The position numbers and the translations under genes are program-made. From assembly GCA_947629065.1 (NCBI GenBank), contig CANRCH010000120.1, positions 1 to 5,316 on the forward strand: a stretch of DNA of 5,316 nucleotides, given 5' to 3'. The notes beneath the pieces were generated by a model. The model worked only from the letters and a program-made list of their open reading frames with translations, made no database searches and had not been told where the DNA came from. The stretch comes from an uncultured Aliarcobacter sp. (GTDB lineage Bacteria; Campylobacterota; Campylobacteria; Campylobacterales; Arcobacteraceae). Shown here one piece after another: positions 1 to 5,316 of this stretch. Position 1 is the first letter of the stretch. Each line of letters opens with the position of its first letter.

Positions 1-1
1 T

Positions 2-2566
2 GGAGCTAATATTTCTGTTGCAGAAGGAAATATGGATGCTACTAATACATATCACAAAGAAGAAGTAACTATAAATAGCACTGGTTCATTTACTGTTACA
101 GTTGATATAAGTGCATTAGGAGATAGTGAAACTGATACAACAAAAGATACAGATGGTTCAGAAAAAATTACTAGACTTGTAATAGAGGGAGTTCCTGAAG
201 GTATAAGTATAGAAGGTGGAACTTATGCAAAAGCAGGAGATGGTACAAATCTTTGGTTTGTAACTGTAGATAAAAATTTTACAACAGTAAATAGTGGAAA
301 AATAGAAGAAACTCTTACATTTAAAGTAAATGACCAGTTAAAAGCAGGAACAGGAGATAGCTACAATATTAAAATCACAGCATACAACCAAGATGGAAGT
401 GCTGAGGTAGTAGAAAAATCTACAGAAATAGTATTTATAGATAATATGGATAATAGTGGTGAAAATGGAACAGTAGAAACAATTGTTTCAAGTATAGAAA
501 AAAGAGATTATCAAGCTATTGAAGATACAGAGTTTACTCTTAATGATATTGTAAAAATAAATCCAAATTCAAATACAAATGTAACAGGAGTTGCATACTC
601 TATTACTTTTAAAGATACAGATTTGAAAAATTTAATAATCACTGATGATTCAGCTTTAAATGTATATACAAAAGGTGGAGTTACTTATTATGCTTTAAGT
701 ATTCCAGCAGGTTCAACTATAGAAACAGAATTAGCTAAAGTTAAGTTTAAACCTTTTGAAAATCTAAATGAGAATAACAATAGCGTAGGAGTAGAGATAA
801 AAGATATAAGTATGACTGCTTATGTTCCAAGTACTTCAACTATTATTCCAGCTCAAGATAAAACAACTTATACAGATACAACTGTAACACCTGTAACAGA
901 TAATCCAACTTTAAGTATTACAGAAGAAGTTATAGATGAAGATAATACAACTAAAACTTTTGATATTGTGATAAATACAGTTGATACAGAAAGTGGAAAT
1001 CCTACATATACTTTAGTTGATAATACTGTAATAATAACACATGTTACAGGTTCAGTTTTAGGAAAATTTGTTTTAGCTGATAATAGTGAAAAAGTATTTA
1101 CAGATGGAAGTTCTATAACTCTTACAAAAGCACAATTAGAAGGAATTAAGTTTATTCCTACAGCAAATGTAAGTGGAGAAGCAAAATTTACTGCTTCGGC
1201 AACAACACAAGAAACAGGAGCTTCAACTACTGAAACTGGAACAGGAAATATTACAATCACTGTAATTCCAGTAGTTGATAGTATTGAGAATTTTACAAAT
1301 CTTACAGCAAGTGGAGTTGAATATACAAAAGTTAGTGGTTCTTTAGATGGTGATGAATATATTGAACTAAAAGTTGGAGAAAATAGTTTAAAAGATTTAA
1401 CATTGATAGACAATGACGGTTCAGAAAAAGTTGTAAAAATCTTACTTGAAGATTTACCAACTGGATTTACAGTTTATTATGGAGATTCTCAAATAATGGC
1501 TATAAATGCAGGAGCAAATGGAAGTAAAACAACTATAAATGGTGTTGAATTAGTTAATAACAACTGGAGTATTCCTGTAGGTGTAGATGGAAAAATGCCA
1601 AAAATTTATATTAAAGCACCAGAAAACTACTCAGGAGAAGTACCAAATATAAAATTAAAAACAACAGTTAAAGATGGAAGCGAAACTAAAGATTTTGTGA
1701 ATGACTTTAAGCTAAATATAAGCGAAAAAGCAAGTGATATTACTATAACTCCAACAGATGCTATTGGAAAAGAGTATGCATGGAATAAAATAAATCTAAA
1801 TGCAAATGCCACAGATATAGATGGAAGCGAAACAACTACTATTACTCTAAAAGCACAAACTGGTACAGAATTAGATGATACGGCTAGATTTAAATTAAGT
1901 GATGGAAGAATTCTTGATGGACAAGATGGAAGACCAAATGCAACATTTGATTATTACAATAAGACTTGGACTTTAGAAGGTGTAAATACTTTAGATTTAC
2001 CAAATCTTCAAATTATGTATCATAATTTTAATGGTGAGATAGATGTAACTGCAAAAACAGTTGATGGAGCAGATACTTTAGACACTGCTGTTACAGGAAA
2101 ATTTGTTTTAAAAACATCAACATCTTCAATCATAGATTTAAGTGCTGAAAACAATGATATAAACTTCGATATTTTTGTAAATAGTGAAACATTACAAGTA
2201 ATAGGAAGAGATAAGCAATATGGTGAAGACAATCTAATTTTAGGAGATATTGATTTTAGTAAATTAGCAGGTAAAATAACATATATTGATACTCTTGATT
2301 TAGGAATAGCTAGTGATGCTAAGAATATAAAACAAGATATTATCTTAACTTTATCGGATGTTTTAGATATGACAGATAGTGATAATGAACTAATCATCAA
2401 AGGGGATGGTGATGATAAAGTTACATTTAAAGATGAACTTGATAAAACTTGGGATAAAACAGAAGGAATAGGTTCAGATTTAGGATATGATATTTATACA
2501 AATACAGGAGATAGTTCTGTAAAAGTAAAAGTACAAACAGATATTAATGACCAAATATTAATATAA
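2..2566 (+). CDS. Large repeat-containing surface adhesin, C-terminal part (5'-partial), likely type I secreted
   Basis: The frame is already open at base 2 (GANISVAEGN precedes the first ATG) and runs to TAA at 2564-2566, so the real start lies outside the window. The AAGGA at 24-28 is only 3 nt from the ATG at 32, too close for a good ribosome binding site. Numbered from that ATG, residues about 1-135, 155-290, 293-415, 416-567 and 568-695 look like successive beta-sandwich (Ig/cadherin-like) units rich in Thr, Asn, Asp, Val and Ile. DxDGSE motifs lie at residues 39-44, 460-465 and 595-600, with a shorter DGSE at 548-551. The last ~90 residues (TLDLG, then LTLSDVLDMTD, KGDGDDKV, GYDIYT and an Asp/Ile-rich end) resemble the C-terminus of RTX/LapA-type adhesins, which carries the type I secretion signal. 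I see no cysteine and no transmembrane segment, as expected for such exports. Clear GGxGxDxLx RTX nonapeptides are absent; only a degenerate YGEDNLIL occurs (730-737). Binding target and total size are unknown. The adhesin class is well supported; the exact family is inference. Confidence 0.85.
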   Translation, partial: GANISVAEGNMDATNTYHKEEVTINSTGSFTVTVDISALGDSETDTTKDTDGSEKITRLVIEGVPEGISIEGGTYAKAGDGTNLWFVTVDKNFTTVNSGKIEETLTFKVNDQLKAGTGDSYNIKITAYNQDGSAEVVEKSTEIVFIDNMDNSGENGTVETIVSSIEKRDYQAIEDTEFTLNDIVKINPNSNTNVTGVAYSITFKDTDLKNLIITDDSALNVYTKGGVTYYALSIPAGSTIETELAKVKFKPFENLNENNNSVGVEIKDISMTAYVPSTSTIIPAQDKTTYTDTTVTPVTDNPTLSITEEVIDEDNTTKTFDIVINTVDTESGNPTYTLVDNTVIITHVTGSVLGKFVLADNSEKVFTDGSSITLTKAQLEGIKFIPTANVSGEAKFTASATTQETGASTTETGTGNITITVIPVVDSIENFTNLTASGVEYTKVSGSLDGDEYIELKVGENSLKDLTLIDNDGSEKVVKILLEDLPTGFTVYYGDSQIMAINAGANGSKTTINGVELVNNNWSIPVGVDGKMPKIYIKAPENYSGEVPNIKLKTTVKDGSETKDFVNDFKLNISEKASDITITPTDAIGKEYAWNKINLNANATDIDGSETTTITLKAQTGTELDDTARFKLSDGRILDGQDGRPNATFDYYNKTWTLEGVNTLDLPNLQIMYHNFNGEIDVTAKTVDGADTLDTAVTGKFVLKTSTSSIIDLSAENNDINFDIFVNSETLQVIGRDKQYGEDNLILGDIDFSKLAGKITYIDTLDLGIASDAKNIKQDIILTLSDVLDMTDSDNELIIKGDGDDKVTFKDELDKTWDKTEGIGSDLGYDIYTNTGDSSVKVKVQTDINDQILI

Positions 2567-2574
2567 TTTTATTC

Positions 2575-2600
2575 GGAACAGGGAATTTATTCCCTGCTTC
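2575..2600. terminator. Hairpin between convergent genes, probable (bidirectional) terminator
   Basis: CAGGGAA (2579-2585) pairs perfectly with TTCCCTG (2590-2596) around a TTTA loop. The stem can extend outward past one A-C mismatch to G2575-C2600, with one G-T pair. It lies 12 bases (core stem) after the adhesin stop and 23 bases beyond the stop of the minus-strand aldolase-like gene, so it could serve both. The following tracts are only moderately T-rich on either strand, so it is not a textbook intrinsic terminator. Confidence 0.6.
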
Positions 2601-2619
2601 TATAAATATAAGTTAAACT

Positions 2620-3198
2620 CTAGTTAAATGTGCTTTTAATACTTAAAAGCCTACAAGAGTTCTCAAGAATAGCAATTTTTTTTACAAGTTGGTGAATATC
2701 TCGGTCGTAAATATATGTTCCAAAGCCCTTTATGATTAATAAATTATGTTTTGTATTTTTAATATGTTTTGTGATTTCCAAAGATGATCTTTTATTCCAA
2801 GTTGAAAAATCTCCAGGATTATGAATCTCAACATCTCCAAAAATAGTTTTTCCAAAATAATCTTCGAAAGCAATATTATCATTTGCCAAAGTATAAGCTG
2901 TTGTATAAATTGGCATCCCAAAAGCTACATATTTTGCTTCATGAATATTTGAATAGATGCTTGAGTGAATATGTGCATCTAAACTAGCCATATTCCATCT
3001 ATAATCTTGTTTATTCATATTTAATGTACAAAATGAGTTCTCTGTAAGATTGTCAAAAACTGCATCTTTTGTATTTATCATAAAATGTTCATAATCTAAT
3101 TTTGCTGAAATTGCTCCTTGAAAAATGCCAAAAAAGTTTTTTGTAAACATAGATAAAGAGAGATCCGAAAGAAGTTCAACAGTTGCTTTATTAATCAT
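2620..3198 (-). CDS. Class II aldolase/adducin-fold protein, apparently lacking the metal site
   Basis: This 192-residue protein matches the general pattern of class II aldolase/adducin domains such as fuculose-phosphate aldolase. It has an N-terminal helical part, a segment S72-L-D-A-H-I-H-S-S-I-Y81 in place of SSE-x3-H-x3-Y, V91-A-F-G-M-P-I-Y-T-T-A in place of VVHTHPPYATA, and I156-K-G-F-G160 in place of LRNHG, then a helix with LENSCRLL like the family's LEExAR. In this alignment the three zinc-ligand histidines become Phe93, Met95 and Phe159, and the catalytic Glu becomes Asp74. It is therefore unlikely to be a normal zinc aldolase; a binding, structural or altered enzymatic role is possible. 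Length is slightly below the usual 200-220. No signal peptide or membrane segment is seen, so it should be cytoplasmic. The ATG at 3198 has a good ribosome binding site 6 nt upstream. It is divergent from rsmH and appears monocistronic in the window. The fold call is from motif alignment by eye; the substrate is unknown. Confidence 0.8.
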   Translation of the reverse strand: MINKATVELLSDLSLSMFTKNFFGIFQGAISAKLDYEHFMINTKDAVFDNLTENSFCTLNMNKQDYRWNMASLDAHIHSSIYSNIHEAKYVAFGMPIYTTAYTLANDNIAFEDYFGKTIFGDVEIHNPGDFSTWNKRSSLEITKHIKNTKHNLLIIKGFGTYIYDRDIHQLVKKIAILENSCRLLSIKSTFN

Positions 3199-3204
3199 TT
3201 TAAG

Positions 3205-3210
3205 CCTTAA
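3205..3210 (-). promoter_or_regulatory. Ribosome binding site of the aldolase-like gene
   Basis: TTAAGG on the minus strand lies 6 nt before the ATG at 3198. This supports that start. Confidence 0.6.
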
Positions 3211-3221
3211 TTAAATTTTGG

Positions 3222-3237
3222 ATATTATATATAAAAT
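3222..3237. promoter_or_regulatory. Overlapping divergent -10 elements for rsmH and the aldolase-like gene
   Basis: The 56-bp gap between two divergent starts must hold both promoters if each is transcribed from here. On the minus strand TATAAT reads at 3229-3224, which would give a leader of roughly 20 nt before the ATG at 3198. On the plus strand TATTAT (3223-3228) would give a similar leader before the TTG at 3255; TATAAA (3230-3235) is an alternative but leaves almost no leader before the ribosome binding site. No clear -35 boxes are seen, which is common in Campylobacterota sigma-70 promoters. The positions are inferred from consensus only, in a region so AT-rich that chance matches are easy. 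Confidence 0.4.
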
Positions 3238-3242
3238 ATATT

Positions 3243-3248
3243 AAAGGA
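3243..3248 (+). promoter_or_regulatory. Ribosome binding site deciding the TTG start of rsmH
   Basis: AAAGGA ends 6 nt before the TTG at 3255. An in-frame TAG at 3249-3251 rules out any earlier start, and the conserved PHIPVL begins at residue 11, so TTG is the only sensible start. Confidence 0.7.
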
Positions 3249-3254
3249 TAGTTT

Positions 3255-4178
3255 TTGCAAGAGAACTCAAATACTCCACAAATTCCACATATTCCAGTGC
3301 TTTATAGTGAAGTTTTAAATAGCTTTTCAACTGTAAATGAAGGCTATATAATAGATTGTACAACAGGATATGCAGGTCATAGTAGTGGACTTTTAAAACA
3401 AAATAAAAATATAAAACTAATTTGTAATGATCAAGATGATGAAGCACTAGAATTTTCTAAAAATAGATTAAAAGAGTTTGAAAATAGGGTGATTTTTAAT
3501 AAAGGAAACTTTGAAAATGTTGTTCCCAAATTTCAAGATTACCAAATTTCTGGAATTTTAGCAGATATTGGAGTGTCATCTTTACAGCTTGATAAGCTTG
3601 AAAGGGGATTTGGTTTTGAAAGTCTTGTATTAGATATGAGAATGGATCAAAATTCCTCTTTGGATGCGCAAACTATTGTAAATACATACTCTAAACAAGA
3701 TTTAGAAAATATTTTAAAAGAGTATGGAGAGATTAGAGAGTATAAAAAAGTTGCTTCTATTATTGTTGAAAATAGACCATTTTATAGTGCAAAAGAGTTA
3801 TCTGAACTTTTAGCAAAGAAACTTCACAAAGGCAAAATTCACCCTGCAACTTTGGTTTTTCAGGCAATTAGAATTGAAGTAAACAATGAATTAGGAGTTT
3901 TAGAAAAACTTTTTGAATCTATTGAAGAAGCAAAACTAAAAAACTGCATAGTTTCAATAATCTCTTTTCACTCTTTAGAAGATAGGATTGTAAAAAATTA
4001 TTTTAAAAAATGGTCAAGTTCTTGTGTTTGCCCAAGTGATGCTTTTAGATGTGAATGTGGAAATAATCACGATTTAGGTAAAATTATTACAAAAAAACCT
4101 ATAATTGCAACTCCTTTAGAGATAAAACAAAATCCAAGAAGTAGAAGTTCAAAATTAAGGATATTTAAATTTGATTAA
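3255..4178 (+). CDS. rsmH: 16S rRNA (cytosine(1402)-N4)-methyltransferase RsmH (MraW)
   Basis: RsmH uses S-adenosylmethionine to methylate N4 of C1402 in the decoding centre of 16S rRNA, in the cytoplasm during small-subunit maturation. The family signatures are present in order: HIPVLYSEVL (12-21), the SAM loop DCTTGYAGHS (34-43), NDQDDEAL (58-65), ADIGVSSLQLD (103-113) followed by RGFGF, LDMRMD (126-131), the inserted helical domain (about 120-220) with HPAT...FQAIRIEVNNEL (196-213), ISFHSLEDRIVK (236-247), and NPRSRSSKLR (293-302) at the C-terminus. The length of 307 aa is usual. A CVCP...CECG segment (Cys257, 259, 266, 268) matches a variant seen in many RsmH proteins outside gamma-proteobacteria. 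The start codon is TTG. The 3' end overlaps the ftsL-like gene by 8 bp, the ancestral dcw order, so the two are probably co-transcribed and translationally coupled. Confidence 0.97.
   Translation: MQENSNTPQIPHIPVLYSEVLNSFSTVNEGYIIDCTTGYAGHSSGLLKQNKNIKLICNDQDDEALEFSKNRLKEFENRVIFNKGNFENVVPKFQDYQISGILADIGVSSLQLDKLERGFGFESLVLDMRMDQNSSLDAQTIVNTYSKQDLENILKEYGEIREYKKVASIIVENRPFYSAKELSELLAKKLHKGKIHPATLVFQAIRIEVNNELGVLEKLFESIEEAKLKNCIVSIISFHSLEDRIVKNYFKKWSSSCVCPSDAFRCECGNNHDLGKIITKKPIIATPLEIKQNPRSRSSKLRIFKFD
4155..4161 (+). promoter_or_regulatory. Ribosome binding site of the ftsL-like gene, inside rsmH
   Basis: TTAAGGA lies 9 nt before the TTG at 4171 and within the last codons of rsmH. An in-frame TAA at 4156-4158 blocks any earlier start, and the first ATG (4216) would cut into the membrane segment, so TTG is favoured. 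Confidence 0.65.
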
Positions 4179-4434
4179 ATTAAATTCAGCAAACTCTCTT
4201 ATTATTGTTATATTTATGTTTATTATTGCAGCTGTGCTGTTTTTGCCAAAAATATATTTTGCAAATAATATTTACTATACAAGTAAAGATATAAATAAAC
4301 TTTATGCACACTATGTATCACTAAGTGAAGAGAATAAATTTTTAGCCCAACAGTTAGAAGATATGAAGTTCAAAAATCAAGTAATAGATTCAATGATTTT
4401 TAACCCTTTAATAGATTTAGAGAATAAGAAATAG
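4171..4434 (+). CDS. ftsL: FtsL-like small bitopic cell division protein
   Basis: This 87-residue protein has a short cytoplasmic start, one hydrophobic segment at about residues 9-27 (LIIVIFMFIIAAVLFLP), then a polar helical region at about 38-72 with heptad-like Leu/Tyr/Phe spacing (INKLYAHYVSLSEENKFLAQQLEDM), and a short tail. That is the topology of FtsL/DivIC: inner membrane anchor plus periplasmic coiled coil. FtsL pairs with FtsB and joins FtsQ in the divisome to activate septal peptidoglycan synthesis. FtsL sequences are poorly conserved, so the main support is topology, size and its place directly after rsmH with an 8-bp overlap, as in the classical dcw cluster. Unlike the classical order, no ftsI or mur genes follow; the next gene is convergent. 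The start is TTG. It could instead be a DivIC/FtsB-like paralogue. Confidence 0.75.
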   Translation: MIKLNSANSLIIVIFMFIIAAVLFLPKIYFANNIYYTSKDINKLYAHYVSLSEENKFLAQQLEDMKFKNQVIDSMIFNPLIDLENKK

Positions 4435-4460
4435 GAGTTACTATAAAATAGTAATTCCTA
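4432..4460. terminator. Hairpin carrying the stop codons of both convergent genes
   Basis: Bases 4432-4444 pair with 4448-4460 (13 pairs, one of them a G-T wobble at 4437/4455) around an AAA loop. The left arm includes the ftsL TAG (4432-4434), and the stop of the minus-strand hydrolase (4441-4443) is in the same arm. The minus-strand transcript then reads TTTCTTATT, a moderate T-rich tract; the plus strand has a weaker one. A shared bidirectional terminator is the likely role, though the stem is mostly A-T. Confidence 0.6.
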
Positions 4461-5316
4461 AAACTTTTCCTAAAATATTACTCTCATTTGTAAAGCCTTC
4501 AAGCTCAATTCCAGGCTCAAGTGTAGTTATTGTAGCTTTTCCTATGATATGTCTAAACTCTTCTTGATTTTTATCTTTTAATCTAATACTCCAAACATTA
4601 TGTGCAACTAATGGTTCGCCATTTTTAACACCGATGTATAGCATTATATGCCCTTTTAGATATACTAAAGTAGAAAAAGGAACTCCATTTTTTGCTATAT
4701 ACTCTTTTTTTTCATTTAAATTCATAAAAGATAAATCCACATAGTTTCCATTTCTTGATTGTGCTTTTGAGTTTCTATCAAGATATTTTCCAAATACTGC
4801 AAAATAGTCTTGAGTAAAACTAGAACAATCTCTATTGTTTAATAATCCACCCCAACCATAAGGCTCATCTAAAAGCTCATTTAAAATTCTTGTACGATTT
4901 TCTGTACTATTTTTTATAGGAAGTTTCTCTACTTGATTATTCTCTATTTGAATTTGTATTAGTTTTACATTTGATTTTTCATCTTTTTTTGCTATTAAAA
5001 AACCACTGTTATATTTTGGAAATAGAGTACCAATTTTTATATACTCCACAAAATTTGGATCATATAAAGGAAATTTCTCTTTTGTACTTATATAGTAATC
5101 TTTTGTTTGAAAAGTGTTTATAAAAGCATCATCAACAAAAGCAATATCATCAACTTTTACCCAACCACCAACAAAATATGACTCAATATATGCCCAAGCT
5201 CTGTCTTGTGAAAGATGCGAAACTATCAAAGGAGTGTTCATTTTTAATCTTGAATTTTGGTTATAATCAAAAGGAAATCCCTCACCTGGAAGTTTTGGAT
5301 TATAAAAAAATGGCGA
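4441..5316 (-). CDS. SH3-domain NlpC/P60 peptidoglycan endopeptidase (5'-partial)
   Basis: The reading frame stays open from the ATG at 5241 to the right edge (25 more codons, including LPGEGFPFDYNQNSRLK). That segment belongs to the family, and no ribosome binding site precedes 5241, so the true start lies beyond the window. Numbered from Met at 5241, a first bacterial SH3 domain spans about -5 to 38 (MNTPLIVSHLSQDRAWAYIE, GGWVKVDDIAFV) and a second about 65-110. The NlpC/P60 papain-like domain covers about 115-240, with catalytic Cys139 in RDCSSF (codon 4825-4827), His198 in KGHIMLYIG (4648-4650) and a third polar residue His214 in AHNVW (4600-4602). PYGWGG before the Cys is also typical. 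Such enzymes usually cut the D-Glu to diaminopimelate link of peptide stems in peptidoglycan. Since the catalytic residues are intact it should be active in the periplasm; signal peptide and N-terminal domain are off the edge. It is convergent with ftsL. Confidence 0.9.
   Translation of the reverse strand, partial: SPFFYNPKLPGEGFPFDYNQNSRLKMNTPLIVSHLSQDRAWAYIESYFVGGWVKVDDIAFVDDAFINTFQTKDYYISTKEKFPLYDPNFVEYIKIGTLFPKYNSGFLIAKKDEKSNVKLIQIQIENNQVEKLPIKNSTENRTRILNELLDEPYGWGGLLNNRDCSSFTQDYFAVFGKYLDRNSKAQSRNGNYVDLSFMNLNEKKEYIAKNGVPFSTLVYLKGHIMLYIGVKNGEPLVAHNVWSIRLKDKNQEEFRHIIGKATITTLEPGIELEGFTNESNILGKVLGITIL

Noticed and set aside
868..1413. 181-codon open frame on the minus strand within the adhesin gene
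   Set aside because: It is a Val/Ser/Ile-rich mirror of the Thr/Val-rich repeat codons, with no recognisable domain, and lies wholly inside a well-supported gene. The same applies to the minus-strand frames at 1627-1812 and 2020-2400.
2210..2260. Possible RTX calcium-binding nonapeptides before the adhesin C-terminus
   Set aside because: Only a degenerate YGEDNLIL is present. No tandem GGxGxDxLx repeats can be read, so RTX repeats are not annotated.
2676..2683. Run of eight T (A8 on the coding strand) in the aldolase-like gene, with a similar run at 4705-4712 in the hydrolase gene
   Set aside because: Considered as phase-variable tracts. Runs of this length are expected by chance in such AT-rich DNA and encode ordinary Lys codons; phase variation in this group usually uses longer G/C tracts.
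2736..2921. 61-codon minus-strand frame inside the aldolase-like gene, and the 68-codon frame at 3241-3447
   Set aside because: Both overlap supported genes in another frame or strand and have low-complexity I/L/Y/H-rich translations. Neither shows domain similarity.
3211..3245. Imperfect AT palindrome as an operator
   Set aside because: The region consists almost entirely of A and T, so self-complementarity arises easily. No repeated specific half-site could be defined.

Overview
The window is strongly AT-rich with compact gene spacing. It looks like a chromosomal segment of a Campylobacterota bacterium, most likely Arcobacter/Aliarcobacter-like. The reasons are base composition, A/T-ending codons, the pairing of rsmH with an ftsL-like gene apart from the rest of the division cluster, and the SH3-NlpC/P60 gene type. 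This assignment rests on sequence character and family knowledge, not a database search.

Layout from left to right: (1) 2-2566 (+) is the 3' part of a very large, cysteine-free surface protein made of beta-sandwich-type repeats with D-x-D-G-S-E motifs. It ends in a C-terminal region typical of type I secreted adhesins. It is open at the left edge, so the ATG at 32 is internal. (2) A hairpin at 2575-2600 separates it from (3) a minus-strand gene (2620-3198) with a class II aldolase/adducin fold in which the metal-binding histidines appear replaced. (4) A 56-bp, very AT-rich divergent promoter region follows (3199-3254). (5) rsmH (3255-4178, +) encodes the 16S rRNA m4C1402 methyltransferase and overlaps by 8 bp (6) a small FtsL-like division protein gene (4171-4434, +). 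Both start with TTG. (7) A hairpin at 4432-4460 contains both convergent stop codons and separates ftsL from (8) a minus-strand SH3-NlpC/P60 peptidoglycan hydrolase gene (4441-5316), which is open at the right edge.

Functionally, the right half is about ribosome maturation, cell division and cell wall turnover. The rsmH-ftsL pair is a remnant of the ancestral dcw cluster, and it runs into a convergent peptidoglycan hydrolase gene rather than ftsI/murE. The left half is a cell-surface adhesin whose secretion genes are not visible.

I see no new multi-gene system, RNA gene, CRISPR array, insertion sequence or phage feature. The most unusual item is the aldolase-fold protein that seems to have lost its catalytic metal site. 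No stretch longer than 300 bases lacks a gene.
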